The position numbers and the translations under genes are program-made. The notes below the pieces were generated by a model. That model saw nothing but the letters and a program-made list of their open reading frames with translations, had not been told where the DNA came from and made no database searches. Shown here in pieces: positions 10,301-20,654 of a DNA stretch of 23,663 bases (its first letter is position 1; every line of letters begins with the position of its first letter). The DNA comes from Fomitopsis serialis (lineage: Eukaryota; Basidiomycota; Agaricomycetes; Polyporales; Fomitopsidaceae), in contig NW_025955502.1 in the NCBI RefSeq assembly GCF_022376445.1, forward strand, positions 1 to 23,663, read 5' to 3'.

Positions 10301-10715
10301 ATAGCCATGTGTGTCAGACATCATGAAAATGCTTTATGGGGCCACAACAGAGCTCAAAATGGGCAAGTACAGCTAATTTGATGCTTGTACATGGTATTAT
10401 AGCTTACCTTCCATATATGGTAACATGCTGTAAACATCACAGACCTCATCAACATGCCATAGTACTCTATGAATATCTTCTGATTTATCTGCAATTTATG
10501 AACCACCAGACATTCACTTCAGTGAGAATTACTGGATTGGGAAGGTTACTCACCATTTAGGGCAATGTGAGCTTTTGTGATGCTTCTTGTGCAAAAGCAC
10601 TCCCACAACTTGCCTGGAATGTGTATTTTCCTGGATAACATCAGTGACAGATCACTGAGTATGTATACATATCTCTATTGCACCAAAAAAGGCACAATGG
10701 CCACTGTGTCTAGCC
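10301..10715. other. Unassigned DNA
   Basis: Contains one 74-codon open frame (10336-10560) that I regard as chance: it matches nothing recognised and has no splice or start context. No repeat partner was noticed. Confidence 0.35.
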
Positions 10716-10805
10716 AGTCACATGATCCATGACGTGGGGTCGCAGCACTCACAGCGGTGTTTTATCGCTGCAGTGCTGCGATCGCACATCATTGATCATG
10801 TGACT
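10716..10805. repeat. Long multi-arm hairpin
   Basis: Nested inverted repeats share one centre. The outer arms are AGTCACATGATC (10716-10727) and GATCATGTGACT (10794-10805). The next arms are ATGACGTG against CACATCAT (7 of 8 paired). The inner arms are TCGCAGCACT (10740-10749) and AGTGCTGCGA (10772-10781), and the innermost are AGCG and CGCT (10753-10756, 10766-10769). The loop is about 9 nt. It is CpG-rich in CpG-poor surroundings. Downstream, 'aaaaagcgg' and 'gggcccagaaaaa' recall the right ends of the hairpin-core elements. Confidence 0.75.
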
Positions 10806-10861
10806 TCGAAAAAGCGGTCAAAAATGCGCAGAATATTCATTCCGAGGACAAAACCTACTGT

Positions 10862-11153
10862 TTTGGGCCCAGAAAAATTGTGTGAATTCCCAATAAATTG
10901 GAAGGCCTCAGTGCAGCCATCCTGAAGTACTTTCAGGTCATATGAAGTCAACATCATCTAAATTACAGGTGCCACAAGGCTGCCAGACAGCTTTCAAGAT
11001 ACAGTACCACATTGGGTACTGAGCTGTGATATCTTGGAGTGATTTGCCTGAGGTGAGAGCACAATGTTTGATGTTTGAGGATTCAGACAGTGTGATACTG
11101 AGGTATCCAGTATATATGTGGCTTGGTGATTTAGAGTATGCAGTTAACAATGT
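10862..11153. other. Unassigned DNA
   Basis: Nothing recognisable apart from one short minus-strand open frame (10938-11156) with no supporting features. Confidence 0.3.
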
Positions 11154-11519
11154 CACTAGACACTAGTGCATTGCATGGGTATGGGTATGGGTAGCCAAAA
11201 TCTGACCCATGTACCCATGCAACCCATGGACTTCTGTGGTAATAATTCAGTGGTAAGATTTGGCAACTGTTGATTAGATAGTCTGTGCTATGTTTCTCTC
11301 ACAGTTCAACAGCTATATGGTGATCCTGAAGCTTGCTTCAAAGTACTTTGCAATAGCAGTATGGGAAAGTTGACAAGTGTTCCCTTTCCGTAATGTCAGC
11401 CTTCAAGATACAGTTGGTACTTGCTAGAATTGCATTATATATTTGAGTCCATTTTCAAACATTCAATAATGTTCAACTTATGATTATGAGGATGATTCAG
11501 CAAGGCCAACCTGCAGGAA

Positions 11520-11526
11520 TATAAGG
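11520..11526 (+). promoter_or_regulatory. TATA-like promoter element
   Basis: TATAAGG lies about 100 bp upstream of the ATG at 11627. The intervening C/A-rich stretch (ctcaacaaaccatct, acccacaactaacaactaca) looks like a fungal 5' untranslated leader. Inferred only. Confidence 0.35.
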
Positions 11527-11626
11527 AGTGTCAACTTGCTCATGGACGACACACCTTTGCTCAACAAACCATCTATCTTGACCCACAACTAACAACTACA
11601 GTACTCTGTACATTGTAGTTAGACCA

Positions 11627-11911
11627 ATGCACTGTTCTTTCTAACCTAACTCTCTCCTTGTTCATCTCATCTACCTATCTAGCTCTCCTGACCCAAGCAA
11701 TACCCTGAGTGACTGGAACCAACTTTGTGCAAGACCTGCCTATGCCACATCCTGTCTTCTTATAAGTAACCAGAAGACAGATTTTGTCATTTATTGTTAT
11801 GCTCCAACCAATGATACACAGACTACTGAGGTTGTCCTATTGACAACAACAAGTGCATTACAGTGTATGTACCATTATGCTCAATTCAATGCAGTGCCAT
11901 GTGCTTGGTAG
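11627..11911 (+). pseudogene. Small secreted-protein-like gene, one early stop
   Basis: From the ATG at 11627 (context gaccaATGc) a frame of 94 codons runs to a TAG at 11909-11911 with a single internal TAA at 11642-11644. The N-terminus has a hydrophobic stretch (SLLVHLIYL, residues 9-17), a possible signal peptide. After it come NTLSDWNQLCARPAYATSCL and DFVIYCYAPTN, with spaced cysteines typical of small extracellular fungal proteins. A TATA-like box and a leader-like sequence precede it. I do not recognise a family. An alternative reading is that the pyrimidine-rich stretch ending in 'tatctag' (11681) is an intron end and the downstream part is an exon. Dead or dying in either case unless the stop is spliced out. 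Confidence 0.4.
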
Positions 11912-12820
11912 CCCAGTGCAGCTGAGATACTATACTGGCACAAAATATTATCATACTGAATCTTACCATGCAATTGTCCATGCTGGACAGCCAGTAATAC
12001 TGTATACTTAATTCCTTGCTAGGTACATGTTACAGGGCCACTCTAGAATTTTGAAAAATCAGTATGAATACTGTGTCATGGACCCCTTGAGGTGAGCCTA
12101 GACCTGCAGTTCCAGCACTACATTTAGCATAGATGCCTTGTTAGTTAATTTTCTAAATCCAGGATTTCAGCAGAGTGACCAGTGGCCACAGTTACATGCA
12201 GGTGGCAGGCCATTGAATACAGTAGGTCTACGATCATGCTTTCTATAAGACATCATGCTCCTTATTGTGTCACTTATCACCTGGCAATGTATTAACTAGG
12301 CTTGAATGAAAGTAATTGCATAATGGGCTGGTCACATTCATCCCCTGGCCCCACTTATCATATATTAGTGGAAGCCTGTGACATAAGACAGGATTCAGTG
12401 ATGATGATCAAGAAATAAATTCAAATAATTTTAATATGATCCTCTTCTCAGGGGCTAGTCTGACAGACATTATCATATTCATGACACAATGCAACATCTT
12501 GTCTGTGTTTCAGTTCAATTTTTGTATACCCTGAGATACATTTGTTCTGCTCAATGTTGACCCATTGTAATCCCACTACATTTGGGTGATCCAATATGAT
12601 GGGCTTTAGAGGGTTCTGCCCATGGTATCACTATACATTTTGTGTTGTGATGTGTAAGACTTATTTGTGTATACAGCCTTGCTATTCCCCAAATGTTGTG
12701 GTTGTCCCACCTGAATATCCATATATGTTGGAAATATAGGTACAGTAACTGCCCTCATGTAAGTGACTCCCATCTAATCAATGTGTCCTGGCTTGCAAAA
12801 GTGGAAGCTCCAACAATGTT
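11912..12820. other. CpG-free interior, nothing recognised
   Basis: Over 900 bp with no credible gene and almost no CpG. No repeat partner in the window was noticed. Confidence 0.4.
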
Positions 12821-12923
12821 GTGATTGACCATGCAGTCAGTGAAACTCACCTGGCCAGCATGATACCAACAAACACATCCCATATCATGCAAAATTATGA
12901 GTACCATGAACTGCACATAGATC

Positions 12924-13048
12924 TACCCATGATAGTACCCATACCCAAGGGTACCCATGATACCCATGCAAAACCCATACCCATGGCATGGGTATGCAAC
13001 CCATGTGGGTATGGGTATGTGTATGCCCTCAGACACCCATGGGTACAC
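12924..13048. repeat. ATGGGT/ACCCAT hexamer cluster
   Basis: At least ten copies of ACCCAT or its complement occur in both orientations, including a run around 12965-12985 and 'gggtatgggtatg' near 13007-13019. A smaller cluster lies at 11175-11226. Because both orientations are mixed, the cluster can fold on itself. The open frame 12821-13198 runs through it and is unlikely to be a gene. Confidence 0.75.
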
Positions 13049-13269
13049 CCACGCTATGCACTACTAGTAGACACAGCCATGTGTGCTCTGATATATATTC
13101 ACAATCACAACACAGTGGCTCTACTATTTTCCCCAGCAACTGCCTTATGTAGTACCCTGAACCAGTTAGGAATGTATACTGTTCTAAATGTCCTTTGATA
13201 CAAGCACAGAGCAGACAAACACAATGATGGAGAAAATCACAAATGCCTATAGCTATGGAAAGATGCAAA

Positions 13270-13865
13270 TATGACAATTGCTTGAACTAATGCAATCATG
13301 CACTCTGAATATTCCATCATTCTTACAGTGTTTACTTGGCCCACAAAGCATTGCCCAGTGTGAGATTGCCAATTGGGAGGGCACCTGCCATATGTAGTAA
13401 TCCTGATTCAAGTTGTGTGATAGCTCCTGCTTCACTGGCACAGACCCTCTCATAATTTCCCTAGCCTTCATAGTTCCTTATGCATACAAAGCATGAACAT
13501 GTGCAGGATATTCATTCTGAGGCCACATAACCTCCTTGTGTAGGCTCAGAAAAGCCCCATACACCCCAGAAAATCAGTGAAGTACTATATATGTGGTAAT
13601 TGTGCTCACCCAAACCTCTGGCGGCACTTTGCAACATAAGTACCATACTCTTGTATGGGACCACAGTTCATTCATGTGAATGGGTGCAAAACCTATGCAG
13701 ACTGCCTGCTGCTGTGCAATAGAAAGTTGATGATAAAATTCTTATTTACAGGGTCTTGCTCTCCATTGAATATCCATAACAATCCCTGTGACATATCACT
13801 CAGGTCATGAATTATGAAGATTTGACAGTAACATGGCTTTGATAATCTGTGGATGCCCTCATTGG
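13270..13865 (+). repeat. Module D, copy 2
   Basis: Direct partner of 6575-7205 (landmarks given there). It is joined directly to module E at about 13863, so D and E may together be one larger repeat of about 1.1 kb. In the other copies each module occurs alone. Confidence 0.82.
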
Positions 13866-14362
13866 TTAGCAATGTGAACTCCTCAGTATGAACTACGAGG
13901 CAACAACATCAGGTGCCCACCTAATGCATTTAGCTGGAATGTTGTTACCTGTATCTGTATTGACAGTAACATGCTATGGAATGATGTCAGGTTATGAGAT
14001 GAGGAGAGGAATGCAGATGAGCACAATATACTGTATCTATAAGGTTGCAGCTACACATGACACATGTGACTTACTGTTTTTCCACAGCATGAGCTGCAGT
14101 TTATGAAAAGGCATCATGAGTGTAAAAAACTCAGCATAGTTGGCCTAGACTGACTCTTACATTGGGAGGTCTAAGCCCATGTAGTATCAAATTTGTAGGG
14201 AAGTATATGACCTACTCAGTTCAAATGATACAACAATTCTGATCATTGTCATTATTGACTTAATAAACAGTCCCTATACAAATTCCATGATCCAAAAGTC
14301 TCCCAATAGTAAAGGGGTATTATTGTTCAGTGTTTTGAGACAGTATATAATGTCCCAAACAT
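13863..14362 (+). repeat. Module E, copy 2
   Basis: Inverted partner of 1-437. It includes 'catgctatggaatgatgtcagg', split by small changes from the other copy. No gene is inferred; the short open frame at 13888-14106 is not preserved in the other copy as far as I can read. Confidence 0.8.
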
Positions 14363-15762
14363 GGTGGAACAGGGCAGCTCAACTACAGTTGGGCAAGAAC
14401 AAGTCTGCAACTACACATATGATTGGGCTGTGTGGCAATATTGTCAGAGCTATCTATGATCAGTAAAACTTTCTGATGAAGAAATATGCACATTATGGAT
14501 TCTCTAGGATACTCATTATCCAGGATTCAATGCTCTTGTTTCTTGTGTCACTGCAATGGGGATGGTGAGCTGAGCACCATGACAATCATGATACTCCCTA
14601 TAAATTCAATCTGGCTGGTGCAAGATTATTTTATTGTCAGAGTTTGATCATTGCTTGTTCTGGTAAATCTTGGAAGGCAGGTAGTTTCTCAGATGAGCAT
14701 ATGTCAATATATTTAATTAAGCCAGGTTCAAGGAGTGGATTAATGAGTTTCTTAGAAGACCAAAGACACAACTGGGATCATACTGCCATACATGGCCCAC
14801 TCCCCAGCAAGTGCACTACTGGAGGTGCCAGGGTTCCTCGTGACACTTGTATCTGATGTTGTAAACTGCTGTCCTCTGCTGTCCTAGCTCAGGCATCCTT
14901 GTGGGCTCTCACTCATCAAACCTCCCAAGTCCTCATTGTGTACGTCAGGATTGTTTGGCCAATGCTTACCACACTTCCAAAGCACAGGGGTTTTCCCTGC
15001 AAGGTCCTTCAGACATGTTTATTACTTACTGACTGTCCAACAAGGGCCTTGCACACACATCTTGGACCACTCCTGACCTGAATGTGACACTGAGCAGTCT
15101 TGCTTGATTCAGGTGCCAAGTTCAAACCATCTGGCCATGATCTTAGCCAGAACTACCTACAGGAATCTTCCATCTTCAACTCAATGGTTGGTCATACAAA
15201 GTAGACAGCAGCAATAAACCATGGAACTAATCAGGCCACCCAACAAGCTGGGTTCAACATGTCCTTTGTCATACGCAAGCAACACTTGGTTATATATATT
15301 GCAGGTTTAACACAGACTTCTACTGAGAATAAATGATTGCTCACTGTTTTTCAGGTTTTGCACAGCTTCGTGTGTGTTGCTGATTTGCCTGCTGAGCTGC
15401 AGGACATGTTTCCACAATCATCTAAGGCAGAGCTAGAGTGGAGGCAGTGGATGGCCTTGGACTGCACGCACATACTGGTTACACTGAATATCTTGATTGG
15501 TGCATCCATTCATACAAGACAATCAAGACAGTGTGAGTTGTTGATTGACACCATGATAGAAGTAAGCAAGCTGACAACAGATTGTTGCAGTCAAACTTGG
15601 GTGTTCAAGGAAATAGCAGCAATAGCACTATGGGGTGATACAAAGCCACAGTCAAACACAAGACTGCCAATCAGTGGATTTGTGGTCAATCATATTGATT
15701 GCACTCTGTCACTAGTATGGCTTCACAGCACCTGGCATCAATTGGCCTGCATCTCTGACTGA
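14363..15762 (+). other. Coding-like remnants, unrecognised
   Basis: Open stretches lie at 14644-14856 (70 codons, LIKPGSRSGLMSFLEDQ), 14899-15081, about 15111-15303 (KFKPSGHDLSQNYLQESS then, after one stop, FNMSFVIRKQHLVIYIA) and 15337-15762 (141 codons, DLPAELQDMFPQSSKAELEW). A possible 50-nt intron ends at 15353 (ttttcag). The frames do not join cleanly, and I recognise no domain. This could be the ruin of one multi-exon gene on the plus strand or simply chance; the 141-codon frame is the best candidate for a real piece. Confidence 0.3.
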
Positions 15763-15810
15763 TTATTGCACTGAAAGTGTGGGAGCTAGGCTACTGCCAG
15801 AAGTTGTATT

Positions 15811-15870
15811 CATATGATCCCTGAGGTACAAAGGAATCATTCTTTATGACTGGAGGGAATGTAACACATG
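15811..15870 (+). repeat. Detached family A subfamily end
   Basis: About 50 bp nearly identical to 9757-9810: 'gatccctgaggtac', 'aaaggaatcattct', 'tatgactggagggaatgtaa'. It has no visible element body after it, so it is a stump of a terminal inverted repeat. Confidence 0.65.
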
Positions 15871-16091
15871 TCCAGTCTTCATTGGCCGCCCTATTGAAAT
15901 CCAATGACTTGTGTTGACGAGGAAATCCTCAACAAAGACTCAACAAAGTTGACACCCCCCAACAGAGTGTTCTCATACTTGGTGTCATGGCTGAGACTGT
16001 GTCTACAAATAACTCTACTCAGTCCCAATTCATGTCTTTCTTGCACACACTTCAACATCTTGAATCTGTATCCTCCTTTCAACATTTGACT
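15871..16091. other. Left flank of the foldback element, unassigned
   Basis: Short open frames occur on both strands with no recognised content. It does not read like the upstream part of the gypsy polyprotein found on the other side of the element, so the foldback element does not simply split that retrotransposon. Confidence 0.35.
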
Positions 16092-17302
16092 TTACGATCT
16101 CTGAGGTACGAAGGTATCATTCTTATGATGGACCACCATGAAACACCTTAGTGATTCCTCTGGAATCACAGTTTGTTCCCACAGTGCACATGACTTGCAG
16201 CCACCCCAATAAGCAGAGATAAGTAACTGTTAGTATCTGAGTCTGAATAATCAGACTCCCAGGCAACACAACTTGGGCCAACAGATACAAACAAATGCAG
16301 TGGCTAAGCACTCTGTTTTGGATATGAGGCCCATGAAATGCCTTAGCAGTTCCCCCAATAAGGAAAGTGGTAAACATATCATGTGACTGCCAGCTCAGTG
16401 GCTCAATGCTGCAAGCGCTCACACACTGTAGGGCCTATATAGTCTCAGCTAGTAAAAGATCATAGTATACATAGTATGCTCACCTGATAGCCCTTCATTC
16501 AAAGAGTATAGAAAAATTCTATTGAGTGCATACAGTGGCTGGCTAACCCAGGAAATGCAAAACAAAAAAATGCACAAGTGCCTCTGCAGATTCAAAGTGC
16601 TTGTTTATGACTCAAATATGGTTGATGTGTACACTGTAATGTATGTGTGTGGTTTAGATACTGTGGACTACTCAGTAGCTTCTATAATACAGGTAATAAG
16701 GACTATAATGGGTAATCTGAGCATCTTTTGCCATGTTATGGCCCTTGTATACAATGTAATGGTGACCATTGCAGCTGAAAGCAGTCATACACTTGTCTTT
16801 GATGTGTCTATATATTTCACACATTTTCTGTATTTTCCTCAGCCCACCCAGTTTGTGTTGGATTCTTCTTTTGGGAAGGTCACATACTCCATATGGCAAT
16901 TGTGCAGCCACTGGCTTTCTCTTGCACATAGACACATACAGGGTATACATACATGCATCTGTACTTACACTATCATCTTATGGGGATGTCCACTACATGA
17001 GTTGGCAGTCACATGATATGTTTACCACTTTCCTTATTGGGGAACTGCTAAGGCATTTCATGGGCCTCATATCCAAAACAGAGTGCTTAGCCACTGCATT
17101 TGTTTGTATCTGTTGGTCCAAGTTGTGTTGCCTGGGAGTCTGATTATTCAGACTCAGATACTAACAGTTACTTATCTCTGCTTATTGGGGTGGCTGCAAG
17201 TCATGTGCACTGTGGGAACAAACTGTGATTCCAGAGGAATCACTAAGGTGTTTCATGGTGGTCCATCATAAGAATGATACCTTCGTACCTCAGGGATTGT
17301 AA
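16092..17302. mobile_element. Complete family A element with ~300-bp inverted ends (foldback)
   Basis: The 1211-bp unit starts TTACGATCTCTGAGGTAC and ends, on the minus strand, TTACAATCCCTGAGGTAC. The left arm (16092-16396) and right arm (17000-17302) are inverted copies differing at few positions. The middle 603 bp equals the body of the copy at 5560-6460. No transposase is encoded, so it would have depended on enzymes from elsewhere. The superfamily is not determined: no convincing target duplication is seen (left flank ...catttgact, right flank aataaaag...). The inner junction of the right arm lies at 'ctacatgag', the place where the other copy loses similarity. Confidence 0.75.
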
Positions 17303-17778
17303 AATAAAAGAGTTATTAAAAAAGCGACAAGGTATCTACTCAGAGGAGGAAAGCTATATAGGAGGAATGGGAATAAAGTTCCTACTGTTGTCATATTTGG
17401 ATCAGAGGCTAGAGCAGAGATCCTTATGGATGCTCATGAAGGTTTGGGACACAGAGTAGAATATGCAGTATTGAAGATGTCAAAAGAAAGATTGATTGGC
17501 CAGGAATGTGGAGAGATGTTAGGCATCATGTTGCATCATGCAATCAGTGCCAATTAAGAAGCACTACCAAAGTAGAGGTCCCTTTAAGAATATCAGCACC
17601 TCTCACCATCTTTCACAAGATATATTTGGACATTATGGAAATGCCATTGGCCAGGGGATTCAGCCATATTGCAGCTCAAGATGATTTAACAAGAGCTTCT
17701 GAAGGACGTGCACTGCAAAATAAAACAGCCAAAGCAGTTGCAAAGTTCTTCTTTGACTTGCTGGGGAGAGGGCCATAG
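17303..17778 (+). pseudogene. Ty3/gypsy integrase fragment
   Basis: The remnant covers the integrase zinc-binding region and the first part of the catalytic core. In order: RVIKKATRYLLRGGKLYRR (from about 17309), HEGLGH (17434-17452) supplying the two histidines, then CNQC (17539-17550) supplying the two cysteines of the HHCC zinc site, then IYLDIMEMP with the first catalytic Asp, and AAQDDLTRASEGRAL. The frame breaks near 17492 (one base lost) and the sequence ends at 17778, before the second Asp-containing block and the Glu of the D,D-35-E triad. It is therefore inactive. It abuts the end of the foldback element exactly. Wording of the core matches Agaricomycete gypsy elements as I remember them. 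No LTR of this element is visible; a link to the solo LTR at 3153 is possible but unproven. Confidence 0.85.
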
Positions 17779-17947
17779 CTGGCAGTACGATCCCTTTTGT
17801 TGGATACATGTCAGTTTGTGAACAAATCATTTTCACCACATCAGAAGTTAAGCTCAGCAAGACTGCTAGTATATTGCCTGCATAGAGTACTGACATATCT
17901 TCCGCATTTTGCACCATCCAGCTGCCATCTCATAGCATAAACATTTA

Positions 17948-18370
17948 GAGTAGCCTGCTAATTTATGATGTTGTTCTGATGTGAGGATCATAGTTTGCAA
18001 TTATGAGCAACATGCCAATTGAGTAAGTATTTGCATTTCCATATGAGACTCTCCATTGAGAATACAGACATTATGGATCTGTTTCTTACTTGGTGAATAG
18101 CCAAGTTTCAACCAATATTATCAGAATACTAATGAACAGTATCACTGGCTTGTGTTGATATCAACAAAGAGAAAATAGCTTGGAAATGTTGCAAAGAAGT
18201 ATGCCTGTAGATCAACTAGAACTCAAGGAAGGGGAATCTGGGAGGTTGACTACAGTAACAACTACTCAGCTGGGACTTGCTGTTGTGCAAGTATTAGCCC
18301 TTGATCAGAAAGAACTTCTGATACAGGCAGATGTCTTTCAATAGATTGTTGACAGTACTTCCCCAAGTAC
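17948..18370 (+). repeat. Module B, copy 2
   Basis: Direct partner of 4381-4820. It is about 80 percent similar by eye, with small deletions, for example in the stretch corresponding to 'ctgctggtgctgttgtac'. Module C does not follow it here, which fixes the B/C boundary at about 4820 in the other copy. Confidence 0.8.
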
Positions 18371-20239
18371 AAACCAATCAACAATAGACAGATAAGTATA
18401 CCAGTAAGGGATTCTGAAAAAAGGCCCTTCCAGAATTGTCATGTTATACAAGGAATACAACCAAAGACTGTCCAGTTTGCTCTCACCATTTGTACACTGA
18501 AGTGAACAGTTACCAGGCACTGACCAGTAGTACAAAGCCATACTAAGGTATGTTACTAGAGTGGAGCTCAGCCAACAGTAATGGGCCAATGTATGATATC
18601 AAGACTGATAGAGTCATGGGCAGGATTGATCACTGAGGTCTGGGACTATTGAAGGTACAGAGGAGTACAGAAGCAAGTGGTAGATGAGATGAATGTTTGG
18701 ACTTCTCTCAGGGATGCTCCTTTTGAGCATTTCCCAAGTGCACTCCCCCTTAGCTACATAAATACTTCATAGAATCGAAATAGTAGAAGACTCAGTCCAC
18801 CACTTTCCCAGGCCATTCAAGATGCACAATAAGGCTCAAAAAGTAGCGAAAAAGCAAGGCAAGGGTATGTGTGTTAATGATTGCCACTGATCATCAAGCA
18901 TGTGCTCTGTGAAACATGAGGGACCACATGGATGTTAACCTGAAACACTAGTGTAGCCCTATGAAAACTCAGAAATAGTGTACAGCTTGATGAGCCACTC
19001 ATAGATTGCCTACCAGCTGGAATATTATCATCAATATTCTGAGCTAATAGTCACCCAGTAACAGCTTTCAGATCATCTGGTCACAAGGGGCCTAAGGAAA
19101 GTACTAGGAGCCTGGTAATAGTCCAGTCAGTACATACACAATGAAGTGCTACAAGCATGACAATGTGAGGAACAAAAGATCACCTGAATGTGGTGAGAAG
19201 GCATTGTGAATACTACAGTGAAGTCCATGAAAAGGAAATCAAATAAACATAACAAAGTGTGGGAATGATAACAACTGCTGCTTATCCTATTCAAAGATCA
19301 CATGTGTGGAATTCCTTGTGAAAATGCCTTGTCCCTAACAACAGCCTGCATACTAAGACTTGCACATGGGGTCATTGTAGCCTCTCCTGGGTATTCTAGT
19401 AATGCCTGTTATCAATGGTCATGCACTCTGGTCATAAGTCAAGGGATTTCTATATCTCCAGACACTCCCAAGGTAATTAATTACCAGTGTCATTTTCTGG
19501 CTGACTGTGTGTGCACATACAATGGTACTATATTTGGATTAGACACCATATGTTGATATTGACATTCCTCTGGCATGGCAGATACCATCCAGGATCAACT
19601 GCCAAATTGGGTGCTAGTAGGCACACTGCCACATATTCATGCTTCCAATGCTGTTCAAACATCACACATGTTCACACCTGGTATAAAGTGTTATTTTTCC
19701 ACTTTCCATATAACATGAAAGGACCCAGCATGAGTAGCTGACATTTTATAATCACATGTAAAAGGAAATAATTGCAGAAAATGAGAGTACTCCAAAATCA
19801 TATTATTGACTAGAGATCTATAAAAGGACAGCCTTATATTGGCTCAGAAGTCCATGGTAGTATGGCCTCTTCACTGTTGCTTAGTAAGCAATGCAAGTCT
19901 GCATTATTTCCAGAGCAACCATGGCTTCTTCTGAGCCCAATCAGAAAGAAAGCTGCCTTTTCTATCTCCACATACCAAGGGCCATTGCATGAGAATAGGA
20001 TGATGGTAGTGCATACAGAGGTTAGATATCTTCCAGGCAAAAATTATCTGAGGGACTTACAACCAAGCATAGCACCATCATACTATATAAATGGCACTGC
20101 TTCATATTGACAAGATTAGTCAAAGACATGCTTATACTGGACTGCTACAATAGAGCTGCTGACATCAGGCTATGTGCATCTGCATTAGCACATGTGGATG
20201 TACTGTTGCATTGGCCTACAACAGTCAGCACAATGTGAA
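18371..20239. other. Gene-poor stretch with no recognised content
   Basis: About 1.9 kb with only short open frames (19302-19556, 19511-19741, 19862-20110), none recognised or supported by splice signals. 18700-18850 includes a brief protein-like reading (TSLRDAPFEHFPSALPLS) that soon meets stops. No partner repeat was identified in the window. Confidence 0.35.
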
Positions 20240-20480
20240 GTCATGGGATTGTCTGATTTTATCTTATTTCCTACTATTTATCTAGCATTGCAGAGACCAT
20301 CAAAGACTTTGATACACTATGTGTGGTAATGTGGTGGCCCCACTTTATGACATTGCTAGCCTATGAAGTTTCTCACAACAGTAGTAACTGCATAACACAA
20401 CTTGTACAATGTCTTTGTATCACTTTTTAGGATCAGTACAGTGTGAAAAAGATCTGTGGACCCACAATTCTGATGGCTAT
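20240..20480 (+). repeat. Diverged module C start
   Basis: 'tttcctactatttatctagc.ttgcagag' and later 'gatcagtacagtgtgaaaa' align in order with 4840-5050. Similarity between the anchors is low, so this is a probable, strongly decayed third copy. Confidence 0.4.
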
Positions 20481-20654
20481 GCTATTGACATGTGACACAG
20501 AGTGAGTATCATGAACATGCTCAGCATGAACTGTGCCACAGCCTTTGTGCCACAGGTGTCCACCATTTTCTGAATATGCCTATAGCCAATCACTACTTAC
20601 AGCAAACAGTACAAGGTGAGCCTGAGTGGAATCATTCAAAGTATTGTCTTGTTT

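Larger units (their letters stand above)
11154..13072. mobile_element. Region bounded by inverted ATGGGT-hexamer ends
   Basis: The left end reads 'cactagtgcattgcatggg' and continues with three perfect ATGGGT hexamers (11175-11192). The right end, read on the minus strand, is 'ctactagtagtgcatagcg' followed by 'tggg' and many ATGGGT units (12924-13048). The matching order in inverted orientation suggests the two ends of one element of about 1.9 kb, or two related small elements facing each other. No transposase is seen inside. The interior carries a secreted-protein-like pseudogene and about 900 bp without recognisable content. Target duplications are not clear. Confidence 0.45.

Noticed and set aside
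11175..11226. Telomere or interstitial telomeric repeat
   Set aside because: The unit is ATGGGT, not TTAGGG, it occurs in both orientations, and it is paired with a second cluster 1.8 kb away.
12821..13198. 125-codon open frame
   Set aside because: It runs through the ATGGGT/ACCCAT hexamer cluster, whose repeats have few stops. The apparent protein is repeat translation.
16092..17302. Assignment to PIF/Harbinger from the TTA/TAA at the ends
   Set aside because: TTA and TAA here are part of the inverted ends, not a direct target duplication, and no flanking direct repeat is visible. The superfamily is left open.
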